Shown piece after piece: positions 1 through 5,307 of a stretch of DNA of 5,378 bases. The notes under the pieces were generated by a model, which was not told the origin of the DNA, did not search any database, and saw only the letters and a list, made by a program, of their open reading frames with translations. Origin of the DNA: an uncultured Collinsella sp. (GTDB taxonomy: Bacteria; Actinomycetota; Coriobacteriia; Coriobacteriales; Coriobacteriaceae); NCBI GenBank assembly GCA_900555585.1, contig USLT01000062.1, forward strand, positions 1-5,378, written 5' to 3'. Position 1 is the first letter of the stretch; every line of letters begins with the position of its first letter. Made by a program: the position numbers and the translations under genes.

Positions 1-407
1 GGGCCGACGTGCACCTGAAGAACTTCGGTCCCGAGCGCGGCGGCCGCGTCTCCGCCGTCCGCGACGCCCTCGATTTCGGCCTGCGCCCGACGTTCCACAC
101 GGACTGCCCGGTTCTGCGCCCGAACCTCTTCGAGAGCGTGTGGTGCGCCGTCAAGCGCGTCACCAAGGGCGGCGTCCAGCTGGACGAGTCCCAGAAGATC
201 TCCGTCTACGAGGGCCTCGAGTGCATCACCAAGAACGGTGCCTACCAGTACGGCGAGGAGGCCCGCAAGGGCACCCTCGAGGTCGGCAAGCTCGCCGACT
301 TCTGCGTCGTCGAGAGCAACCCCCTGAAGGTCGATATCGACGACCTGCGCGACCTGCGCGTCCTCGAGACCATCAAGGAGGGCGAGACCATCTGGAAGGC
401 CGAGTAG
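1..407 (+). CDS. Amidohydrolase family 3 (YtcJ-like), C-terminal part only
   Basis: This is the last ~134 codons of a gene that begins before the window. The open frame runs in from the left edge (first whole codon at 3) to TAG at 405-407, so the GTG at 9 is an internal valine and not a start. The C-terminal amidohydrolase signature is clear. A strand ending FHTDCPV places an aspartate (codon 102-104) where this superfamily keeps its metal-binding/catalytic Asp. It is followed by a helix region ending in TKNGAYQ, and then by KGTLEVGKLADFCVV, the return to the small beta-sandwich that packs beside the TIM barrel. It ends with TIKEGETIW. Members hydrolyse amide or other C-N bonds using bound metal, usually in the cytoplasm, and the substrate of YtcJ-like proteins is generally unknown. 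Full-length relatives are about 500-560 residues, so roughly three quarters of the protein is missing. It is followed at once by its own terminator, so it is the last gene of its unit. The family call is firm and the substrate is unassignable. Confidence 0.9.
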   Translation, partial: ADVHLKNFGPERGGRVSAVRDALDFGLRPTFHTDCPVLRPNLFESVWCAVKRVTKGGVQLDESQKISVYEGLECITKNGAYQYGEEARKGTLEVGKLADFCVVESNPLKVDIDDLRDLRVLETIKEGETIWKAE

Positions 408-442
408 CCCTCTAGAGGTCGAACGCATCGACACCCCCTTCG

Positions 443-486
443 CCGGGGCCGCCTGCGCATCCAAGATGCGCGGCGGCCCCGGTTTT
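443..486 (+). terminator. Rho-independent terminator of the amidohydrolase gene
   Basis: Arms 443-453 (CCGGGGCCGCC) and 472-482 (GGCGGCCCCGG) are perfectly complementary. After a bulged T at 454 the stem continues with GCGCAT (455-460) pairing ATGCGC (466-471), leaving the loop CCAAG. The stem totals 17 bp and is followed directly by TTTT at 483-486. It lies 36 nt after the amidohydrolase stop. The opposite flank lacks a T-run on the minus strand, so it should act mainly on rightward transcription. Confidence 0.9.
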
Positions 487-507
487 CTCATGGGTGCGAA
501 AGTGTGG

Positions 508-540
508 AAAAAGCCCGGCCCGCATGGTGCGGACCGGGCT
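508..540 (-). terminator. Rho-independent terminator of the PRD-type regulator gene
   Basis: Read on the minus strand, a 13-bp stem (AGCCCGGTCCGCA with TGCGGGCCGGGCT, one G-U pair) closes a 3-nt loop and runs straight into a T-run (plus-strand A at 508-512). It starts 48 nt after the stop codon of the minus-strand regulator gene. With the plus-strand terminator only 21 bp away it isolates the two convergent genes from each other. Confidence 0.92.
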
Positions 541-588
541 GATACGGGTTACGGCTATACGGCGCGGGGGGCGGGCTGACGCGGGCGG

Positions 589-2454
589 CTAGGCGCGCTC
601 GAGCTCGCGGGCGAGCCCCGCCTCGAGGGCGAGCTCGCGGAACTTCTGCACCAGCGCGGTAAGGATGCGCTCGTCCTCCCTCGAGACGGTGAGCACCAGG
701 ATGTGGTGGAGGTTCTGCCCGGTGAAGTCGAGGTTCATGTCGACCTCGTAGCGCATGGCGCCCGTGGCGGCGACGTCGTCGGAGAAGACGGTGAAGATCA
801 TCCACTCGCCGGTGTAGAAGCTGTTCATCTCGAGCGTGGACGGGAAGCTCGAGAGCGCGCCGCGCCATAGCCCGTCCTCGACGAGGGCGGCATGGAGCTC
901 GCGGCGGACGTTGTCGGAGGACCTGATGGCGAGCGGCCGGCTCATGATGCCGTCTGCCAGGTGGGCGACGGGCAGCATCGTATGCGGGTTGCCGAGGCGG
1001 ACGATGACCTCGTTGATGCGCACCCGATCGACGTCGGAGATCGCGTTGCTGATGACCGCGAGCGGGAGGTCCGTCTTGATGGGGTCGAAGGAGATGAAGA
1101 GGTCGAGTCCGGGGATGGGTCCGTCGGAGGACTCGTTGAGGAACTCCTCCTCGGTCATGACGCGCTGGATGCGGGTGCAGGGGATGAGCCGCTCGATGCG
1201 GTCGCGGGCGTAGAAGACCTGCTCGATGCCGCAGTTGACCACGAGGCCGACGTTCCAGAGGTCGTCGGTCGCCAGGCCGTCGAGGTAACTGAGCAACAGC
1301 ATCGCGATGCGCGTGCAGTCGGTCTCGTAAAACGAGATGTCCGAGAGTCCGGGCGTGTCGCGGACGACCTCGGACAGGCGCAGGAAGCTCGTCATGTTCT
1401 CGAATCGGACCGCCCAGGTGTTCTCCCTCGGGAGCGAGATCGAGCGCTCGAGCCGGACGTGCGTGAGGGCCGCCTCGGTGAGTGCGGCGAGCGGCTTCTC
1501 GAGGTAGGAGGGGGGCTTGCGCCCGAATCGCTCGCCGAGAGCATCGAGCATCGTCGCGGCGATGCGCGCGCCCTCGTCGCCGGGCGTGAACGTCTCATGG
1601 AAGTCGGGGGTCCAGCGGCGCGTCGATACCGTGAAGAGGTCGCGGATGATGATCCGCTCGCTGGGGGCGACCGAGATGCCGAAGCGCTCCTCGATATCGT
1701 TGGCGAGCTCCTCGAACATGGGGGCCACCGAGGTGGAGTAGCCGCCGATGGTGTGTCCGGCCTTGATGCGGAAGACCATGATCTGGAGGTAGACGGCGAT
1801 CTGGTGCCGGGCGTTGTCGGTGAACGGCTTTCCCATCGCCTCCTCGATGCGCGAGATCTGCAGGTTGAAGAAGATCCGGTTGCCGGTCTCCTCGTCGGTG
1901 CCGAAGATCCGCGGCTCGATGCGCCGCTTCATCGCGGTCGAGGCGAGCTCGAAGAGGTGGTAGACGATGAAGAACCGGATGAACTCCTCCGGTCCCTCGA
2001 CCGACAGGTGCCGCCCGCGCACGATGGCCGCGCGGTAGGGGGCGAGCAGGTCTCCCCATGCCTGGAGGTCCTCCTGCACCTGTTGTTTGTTGGTAAAGAT
2101 GGCGCGGGCGAGCGAGTCGACCGTGTAAGATTGGTTGTAGTCGCAGGTGATCAGGAGCATGCCGCGATAGAAGCGGTCGAGTGCGGCGTCGACGGCCAGG
2201 GCGCGCTCCTCCACCATATCGAGCACGCGCTCGCGATCGGCCGCGCTGGCGCGCAGGCGTATGCCGTTGCCGCGCTTGGAGTCGGTGCGGGCGGCGAGCC
2301 CGTTGCGCTCGAGGAAGGCGTTGATGGCTCGGGTGTCGCTGCGGACGGTCCGCTCCGAGCAGCCCGCGCCGCGCGCGAGCTCGGCGGTTGGGATGAAGCG
2401 ATCGGAGGCGAGGAGAAGGTTGATGATCTTGACCTGTCTACGGTTGATGCCCAT
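589..2454 (-). CDS. Two-HTH PTS-regulation-domain transcriptional regulator (LicR/MtlR/Mga-like)
   Basis: A 621-residue protein, probably a DNA-binding activator or repressor related to PRD regulators of the BglG/LicR/MtlR group. Residues about 3-68 form a winged HTH (IPTAELARGAGCSERTVRSD, wing at GNGIRL). Residues about 97-155 look like a second, Mga-type HTH (YTVDSLARAIFTNKQQVQED). A helical PRD-like region covers about 190-395, with the recognisable YLQIMVFRIKAG. Residues about 400-485 resemble an EIIB domain (VGLVVNCGI, then GLDLFISF), and about 530-612 resemble a degenerate EIIA domain (HHILVLTVSREDERILTALV). The length fits LicR/MtlR proteins (600-700). The start is the ATG at 2454 because GGAG stands 7 nt before it. 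The frame stays open 45 codons further upstream, but that stretch is AT-rich promoter DNA. By my alignment the usual phospho-His and phospho-Cys positions are not conserved, so control by PTS phosphorylation is doubtful. The obvious target is the divergent exporter gene, probably with autoregulation. The effector is unknown. Confidence 0.85.
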   Translation of the reverse strand: MGINRRQVKIINLLLASDRFIPTAELARGAGCSERTVRSDTRAINAFLERNGLAARTDSKRGNGIRLRASAADRERVLDMVEERALAVDAALDRFYRGMLLITCDYNQSYTVDSLARAIFTNKQQVQEDLQAWGDLLAPYRAAIVRGRHLSVEGPEEFIRFFIVYHLFELASTAMKRRIEPRIFGTDEETGNRIFFNLQISRIEEAMGKPFTDNARHQIAVYLQIMVFRIKAGHTIGGYSTSVAPMFEELANDIEERFGISVAPSERIIIRDLFTVSTRRWTPDFHETFTPGDEGARIAATMLDALGERFGRKPPSYLEKPLAALTEAALTHVRLERSISLPRENTWAVRFENMTSFLRLSEVVRDTPGLSDISFYETDCTRIAMLLLSYLDGLATDDLWNVGLVVNCGIEQVFYARDRIERLIPCTRIQRVMTEEEFLNESSDGPIPGLDLFISFDPIKTDLPLAVISNAISDVDRVRINEVIVRLGNPHTMLPVAHLADGIMSRPLAIRSSDNVRRELHAALVEDGLWRGALSSFPSTLEMNSFYTGEWMIFTVFSDDVAATGAMRYEVDMNLDFTGQNLHHILVLTVSREDERILTALVQKFRELALEAGLARELERA

Positions 2455-2461
2455 TGAATCG

Positions 2462-2465
2462 CTCC
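2462..2465 (-). promoter_or_regulatory. Ribosome-binding site fixing the regulator start
   Basis: On the minus strand GGAG lies 7 nt before the ATG at 2454. It is the reason for choosing MGINRRQ as the N-terminus over the longer open frame that begins at 2589, which has no comparable site and would translate the operator region. Confidence 0.75.
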
Positions 2466-2473
2466 ATGTAAAT

Positions 2474-2519
2474 ATTTGCCGCAACAACGGCAAAATACCT
2501 GCAAAACGGCATAATTTGC
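2474..2519 (+). promoter_or_regulatory. Cluster of repeated half-sites, probable operator for the divergent regulator
   Basis: A perfect inverted repeat TTTGCCG (2475-2481) / CGGCAAA (2488-2494) with a 6-nt spacer sits next to a direct repeat. AACGGCAAAAT at 2486-2496 recurs as AACGGCATAAT at 2505-2515, with 10 of 11 bases equal and a 19-bp shift. GCAAAA recurs at 2490 and 2501, one helical turn (11 bp) apart. A weaker inverted pair GCAAA (2501-2505) / TTTGC (2515-2519) overlaps these. The block lies upstream of the exporter's possible -10 and inside the regulator's leader. It is therefore well placed for activating the exporter and for autoregulation by the PRD-type protein. That this regulator binds here is inference from position. 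Confidence 0.55.
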
Positions 2520-2522
2520 TCA

Positions 2523-2551
2523 CGTATAGTGTATATAACAACGAATGGAAA
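2523..2551 (-). promoter_or_regulatory. Possible promoter of the PRD-type regulator
   Basis: On the minus strand TTTCCA (2551-2546) and TATACG (2528-2523) are separated by 17 bp and each matches the sigma-70-type consensus at four of six positions. Transcription would start near 2516 and give a leader of about 60 nt crossing the repeated half-sites. The match is modest, and other TATA-like hexamers lie nearby. Confidence 0.3.
2534..2539 (+). promoter_or_regulatory. Possible -10 element of the exporter promoter
   Basis: TATAAC fits a -10 box and lies in the most AT-rich part of the gap, but no good -35 stands 16-18 bp upstream. That is the usual picture for a promoter needing an activator. 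The half-site cluster would then lie about 25-70 bp upstream of the start point. The upstream TATAGT at 2525-2530 is an alternative. Confidence 0.35.
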
Positions 2552-2574
2552 GGGCTCTGTAGAAATAGCGGATT

Positions 2575-2593
2575 CCTCGCGAACTGCACGAGG
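2575..2593 (+). promoter_or_regulatory. Small hairpin overlapping the leader-ORF ribosome-binding site
   Basis: CCTCG (2575-2579) pairs with CGAGG (2589-2593) around a 9-nt loop in the leader of the exporter mRNA. The right arm contains GAGG, the ribosome-binding site proposed for the 18-codon ORF at 2602. A further possible pairing, AGGGCT (2551-2556) with AGCCCT (2619-2624), would enclose it. The stem is short, so a regulatory role is speculative. Confidence 0.25.
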
Positions 2594-2601
2594 TGTCTTA
2601 G

Positions 2602-2658
2602 ATGACGGAGCCGTGGATAGCCCTGAAGTCAAGCTGGAGAAGACGGGGGACATCATGA
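2602..2658 (+). CDS. Possible 18-codon leader peptide coupled to the exporter gene
   Basis: ATG at 2602 opens a frame reading MTEPWIALKSSWRRRGTS and ends at TGA 2656-2658. That TGA overlaps the exporter ATG (2655-2657) as ATGA, the classic arrangement for translational coupling. GAGGTG (2590-2595) lies 6 nt before the ATG, a ribosome-binding site at least as good as the exporter's own. The peptide holds two Trp and an Arg-Arg-Arg run and matches nothing I recognise. It could be a regulatory leader whose translation controls the exporter. Against it, the ORF is very short, its codons are less GC3-rich than its neighbours, and such overlaps can occur by chance. I rate it a candidate only. Confidence 0.35.
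   Translation: MTEPWIALKSSWRRRGTS
2645..2650 (+). promoter_or_regulatory. Ribosome-binding site of the exporter gene
   Basis: GGGGGA ends 4 nt before the ATG at 2655 and decides the exporter start. The same frame is open back to a GTG at 2529, but neither that codon nor the in-frame GTG at 2613 has a properly spaced site. The added residues would also be hydrophilic and unlike the family. Confidence 0.6.
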
Positions 2659-4256
2659 ACGATTCGCGTAACGGGGGCGCCAAGGCGAGCCCGCTGGTGG
2701 CGCTGTTCGTGCTCGCGCTGGCACAGGTCGGCACGTCTGCCGAGAACGGCGCGTTCTCGCTCGCGACGGCCGAGGTGCTGCGGGTGTTCGGCTGCTCGGT
2801 GGCCGAGGTGCAGCTGGCGAGCACCGTGTACTCGCTCATGGCCGGCACCTTCATGCTGGCGAGCGGCCTGCTGGGCATCGTGATCGGTTGGTCGCGCACG
2901 TTCAGGATGGGCTTGCTGCTGGTATGCGCAGGAGAGCTCTTCTGCGCGTTCTCCCCGTCGATCGACTTGCTGATCTGGGGAGGCCGCCTGCTGGCCGGCC
3001 TGGGCGCGAGCCTCATCATCCCCTCGGTCCTCGGCATGGTGCCGATGCTGTTCGAGGGCGAGCGGCGCAAGCAGGCCTACGGCGTCATCGCCTCGTCGGC
3101 GGCGTTCGCCACCATCGTCCCCATCGCCCTCGGCCTGCTGATCGACACCGTGGGCTATCGATTCACCTTCGGCGTCATCGCGGTCTACTTCGCCCTGCTG
3201 CTGTTCGCGAGCACCCTGCTGCCCCATGAGAGGGAGTTCGGCACGGCCCGCTTCGACGTCCCCGGCGCCGTGGTGGCCTCGCTCGGCCTGTTCATGGTCA
3301 TGTACGGCCTTTCCCGCGTCTCGGTCTGGGGCGTCGTCGACCCGCTTCCGTCCGCCCCCTTCACCGTCGCCGGCGTCTCGCCCGCCCTGCCCATCGTCGG
3401 CGTGGGCGCCGTGCTGCTGGTCGCCCTCATTCCGCTCGAGAAGTGGATGGAGAGCCGTCGCGGGGTCGCGATCCTGCCGCGCTCCTTCGTGACCAACCCG
3501 CAGGTCCGCGCCGGCGTCGTCGCCATCGCGCTGCCGTTCTTCTACATGGGCGCCCAGGGGCTCGTCGCCACCTCCTTCTACCAGCTGGTGGTCGGCCTCG
3601 ACGCGACCAAGACGGCGCTGCTCGGCATCATCTCCGGCGTCCCCATGCTGGTGCTCGCGATGGTGATCCCCCGCAAATGGCCCGACATCAACCACTGGGC
3701 GCTGGTCCGCGCCGGCTACGTCTGCATCGCGCTGGCGTGCGCCTGCATGGCGGCGGGTGTCCGCGATTCCGTCCTGAGCCCGATCATGGTCGCGGGCACC
3801 CTGTTCGCCGGCATCGGCGTCGGCCTCGTGAACTCCCAAGCCAACAACATCGTCGCGTCCGCCGTTCCCGCCCGCGACTCGCAGCAGTCCGGCGGCATCC
3901 AGGGCGCGGCGCGAAACCTCGGCCTCGCGCTCGGCTCGGCTGCGGTCGGCTCGGTGCTGCTCATCGCCATGAACAGCGGCCTGAGCGCGCACGCCGCGCA
4001 GCTGCCCGGCATCGACGACGCGCATCGCGAGGCGCTCGTCGAGGAGGTCTACACCTACGAGGGCAACGGCGCCTTCGTCGCCCGCATGGAGCGACTCGGC
4101 GTCTCCGGCGAGCAGCTCGAGGACCTGGCCGAGACGAACGCCCGCGTCCGCTCCGACGCGGCGTCGAGCGCCATGGGGGTCGTCGCCGTCATCGCGCTCA
4201 TCGCCCTGGCGACGACGTTCCCGCGCAGACAGGCCGATCCCGCGACGGCCGCCTAG
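2655..4256 (+). CDS. MFS transporter, DHA2-type (14 TM) drug/metabolite exporter
   Basis: A 533-residue integral membrane protein of the major facilitator superfamily, most like the DHA2 (EmrB/QacA) drug:H+ antiporters. It would export a small molecule from the cytoplasm using the proton gradient. Hydrophobic segments can be placed at about 13-33, 54-77, 84-100, 104-128, 141-162, 169-189, 203-222, 241-260, 285-306, 320-338, 349-367, 375-398, 420-439 and 504-521, giving 14. DHA2 hallmarks are the extra central pair beginning DVPGAVVASLGLFMVMYGLS, the VAILPRSFVTNPQVRAG re-entry into the second half, and GIGVGLVNSQANNIV followed by QGAARNLGLALGSAAVGS. A 65-residue hydrophilic loop (440-503) separates the last two helices, as in that family. 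The loop after TM2 (GLLGIVIGWSRTFRMG) lacks the usual Asp and Arg-x-Gly-Arg of motif A, so the protein is a divergent member. It is divergent from the PRD-type regulator, its probable controller. Its stop codon interlocks with that of the LysR gene. The substrate cannot be told. Confidence 0.88.
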   Translation: MNDSRNGGAKASPLVALFVLALAQVGTSAENGAFSLATAEVLRVFGCSVAEVQLASTVYSLMAGTFMLASGLLGIVIGWSRTFRMGLLLVCAGELFCAFSPSIDLLIWGGRLLAGLGASLIIPSVLGMVPMLFEGERRKQAYGVIASSAAFATIVPIALGLLIDTVGYRFTFGVIAVYFALLLFASTLLPHEREFGTARFDVPGAVVASLGLFMVMYGLSRVSVWGVVDPLPSAPFTVAGVSPALPIVGVGAVLLVALIPLEKWMESRRGVAILPRSFVTNPQVRAGVVAIALPFFYMGAQGLVATSFYQLVVGLDATKTALLGIISGVPMLVLAMVIPRKWPDINHWALVRAGYVCIALACACMAAGVRDSVLSPIMVAGTLFAGIGVGLVNSQANNIVASAVPARDSQQSGGIQGAARNLGLALGSAAVGSVLLIAMNSGLSAHAAQLPGIDDAHREALVEEVYTYEGNGAFVARMERLGVSGEQLEDLAETNARVRSDAASSAMGVVAVIALIALATTFPRRQADPATAA

Positions 4257-5146
4257 AGCAGCTTTCGCCAGGAGCCGCAGAGGGCGCGGTACCGCTGGGC
4301 GTACCTGCTGCCGCGCTGCCAGATGAGACATAGATCGTGCTCGACCTCGAAGTCGGGCGGGGTTATATCGAAGAGCTCGCCGTGCGCGAGCTCTTCCTCT
4401 ACGGCGACCCGGTACAGGAAGGTGATGCCAGCGCCGGCTTTCACGCACGCCTTGATGGTCGGGATGCTCTCGAGCTCGATGGCGCCGGCGAAGTCGGAGA
4501 CGGAAAGGTCGCGGGCGGCGAGGTGCTTCTCGAGGATCTCGCGCGTCCCCGATCCCGCCTCGCGCAGGACGAGGCGCTCGCCGAGCAGGTCGCGGATGGA
4601 GCGCGGGCGGGGCGCGTCGGCCGCGCGGGAGACCGCGACGTAGGGTTCGCGGGAAAGCGCCGCGTATCCGAAGCGCTGGCGGTCGAACGACCCCTCGACG
4701 AGGGCGAAGTCGATATCGCCCTCGTCGAGCAGCGCGACGAGGTCCCTGGTGTTTCCCGCCAGCAGCGTCACGCCCGCGTCCGGATGGCTCGCCAGATGGG
4801 AGGACACGAGCCTCGGCGCGATGAAGTCGGCGATCGTGCGCGTGCAGCCGAACCGCAAGGGGGCGGCGTCCGATCCGGACGGCGCCCCTACCAGGCGGGC
4901 GACGTCCTCGCGCAGTCGGGACTCGTCGTTCTCCATGGTCAGCAGGCTGCGGTAGAGAAGGTCGCCGGCGGCCGTGGGCTCGATGCCGCGGCCCGTCTTG
5001 GCGAACAGGGCGCAGCCGTAATGCGCCTCGAGCTGCCGAACGTGCTGGGAGACGGCGGGCTGCGTGATGAGCAGGGCCTCCGCTGCCCGCGTGTAGCTGC
5101 GGTGCCGATAGACCTCGAGGAACGTGTGCGTGCGGTAGTCGAGCAC
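4253..5146 (-). CDS. LysR-family transcriptional regulator (CysB/YeiE-like)
   Basis: A 297-residue LysR-type regulator of full family length. The N-terminal winged HTH is textbook: SYTRAAEALLITQPAVSQHVRQLE (residues 17-40), followed by LFAKTGRGIEPTAAG (48-61) and the linker helix to about 85. Residues 95-297 form the two-lobed periplasmic-binding-protein-like effector domain, with VLREAGSGTRE (193-203) and IKACVKAGAGITFLYRVAVEEEL (231-253), patterns typical of CysJYI/YeiE-type members. Translation starts at a GTG (5146-5144) with GAGGAGG 4 nt upstream. The gene is divergent from a probable YeiH-like membrane protein, the same arrangement as yeiE/yeiH in enterobacteria. It therefore probably controls that gene and itself through the intervening boxes. 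A sulfur oxyanion such as sulfite is a reasonable but unproven effector. Its stop (TAG, plus-strand CTA at 4253-4255) overlaps the exporter stop. LysR assignment is near certain and the subgroup is tentative. Confidence 0.95.
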   Translation of the reverse strand: MLDYRTHTFLEVYRHRSYTRAAEALLITQPAVSQHVRQLEAHYGCALFAKTGRGIEPTAAGDLLYRSLLTMENDESRLREDVARLVGAPSGSDAAPLRFGCTRTIADFIAPRLVSSHLASHPDAGVTLLAGNTRDLVALLDEGDIDFALVEGSFDRQRFGYAALSREPYVAVSRAADAPRPRSIRDLLGERLVLREAGSGTREILEKHLAARDLSVSDFAGAIELESIPTIKACVKAGAGITFLYRVAVEEELAHGELFDITPPDFEVEHDLCLIWQRGSRYAQRYRALCGSWRKLL

Positions 5147-5150
5147 GGGG

Positions 5151-5157
5151 CCTCCTC
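5151..5157 (-). promoter_or_regulatory. Ribosome-binding site for the GTG start of the LysR gene
   Basis: GAGGAGG on the minus strand, 4 nt before GTG at 5146, is a near-ideal Shine-Dalgarno sequence. It makes a GTG start secure although no ATG is present. The spacing matches the 4 nt seen for the exporter gene. Confidence 0.85.
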
Positions 5158-5162
5158 AACGC

Positions 5163-5209
5163 ATAAGAAATCGTTATCGCACGATAACCTACTATGACGA
5201 AATCATTAT
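5163..5209. promoter_or_regulatory. LysR-type operator array between lysR and the YeiH-like gene
   Basis: Several overlapping dyads fill this AT-rich stretch. ATAA-N7-TTAT (5163-5177) fits the LysR T-N11-A box. GTTATCG (5173-5179) / CGATAAC (5182-5188) is a perfect 7-bp inverted repeat with a 2-nt spacer. ATGA-N5-TCAT covers 5194-5206. GAAATCGTTAT (5167-5177) recurs as GAAATCATTAT (5199-5209), with 10 of 11 bases equal and 32 bp (about three helical turns) apart. LysR proteins typically bind a recruiting site and a nearby activation site as a tetramer, and this spacing on one DNA face fits that. Binding by the adjacent regulator is inferred from position. Confidence 0.65.
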
Positions 5210-5212
5210 AAG
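5205..5212. promoter_or_regulatory. Overlapping divergent -10 elements
   Basis: The minus strand carries a consensus TATAAT (5210-5205) for the LysR gene, giving a leader of roughly 50 nt. The plus strand carries TATAAG (5207-5212) for the membrane-protein gene. Both share the palindrome TTATAA. Neither has a convincing -35, as expected if one is activator-dependent. Overlap means that polymerase bound for one direction would exclude the other. Confidence 0.45.
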
Positions 5213-5224
5213 CAGAGGTCGTAA

Positions 5225-5236
5225 CCTGGAACCAGG
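5225..5236. repeat. Perfect palindrome CCTGG-AA-CCAGG
   Basis: A 5-bp inverted repeat with a 2-nt centre lies just past the likely start point of the rightward gene and in the -35 area of the leftward promoter. It could be an extra operator, or simply a small RNA hairpin. It is unrelated in sequence to the LysR-type boxes beside it. There is no T-run after it, so it is not a terminator. Confidence 0.4.
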
Positions 5237-5250
5237 CAAAAACTCATGTG

Positions 5251-5281
5251 CCGGCGCGGCGGGCGGGTCCCGCGCCGCCGG
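5251..5281 (+). repeat. GC-rich hairpin in the leader of the YeiH-like gene
   Basis: CCGGC (5251-5255), GGCG (5258-5261) and CGGG (5264-5267) can pair with CCCG, CGCC and GCCGG (5269-5281), with two 2-nt bulges. An alternative fold pairs GCGCGG (5254-5259) with CCGCGC (5270-5275) around a 10-nt loop. It ends 26 nt before the likely start codon and has no following T-run, so it is not a classical terminator. It may protect the mRNA or modulate translation. No riboswitch is recognised. Confidence 0.4.
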
Positions 5282-5307
5282 ACGCGACCATGGAAAGGCA
5301 AGGCGAC

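Noticed and set aside
589..2454. Regulator considered as a BglG-type RNA-binding antiterminator
   Set aside because: The N-terminus is a winged HTH and not the short CAT RNA-binding domain, and no terminator overlapping an antiterminator hairpin is visible in the neighbouring leaders.
892..2457. 521-codon open frame on the plus strand
   Set aside because: It is the antisense shadow of the PRD-type regulator, with Asp/Glu/Val/Gly-biased composition and no domain pattern. The minus-strand frame has clear HTH and PTS-like domains and a good ribosome-binding site.
2545..2562. Five-codon ORF (MERAL) in the exporter leader
   Set aside because: No ribosome-binding site, and it may coincide with the transcription start. 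It is indistinguishable from chance.
2455..2589. 45-codon N-terminal extension of the regulator from an upstream ATG
   Set aside because: It crosses AT-rich promoter and operator DNA and has no ribosome-binding site. The internal ATG at 2454 has GGAG 7 nt away and puts the HTH at the usual position.
2529..2654. 42-codon N-terminal extension of the exporter from GTG 2529
   Set aside because: It begins inside the likely promoter and adds a hydrophilic tail unlike the family. ATG 2655 has a GGGGGA site directly upstream.
2598..5159. Very long open frame (853 codons) on the minus strand
   Set aside because: It lies antisense to the exporter and out of frame with LysR, and its composition is extreme in Arg, Ala, Gly and Asp. 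This is the expected antisense shadow of GC3-rich genes.
5251..5281. Hairpin considered as a terminator or attenuator
   Set aside because: There is no T-run after the stem and it stands right before a start codon.
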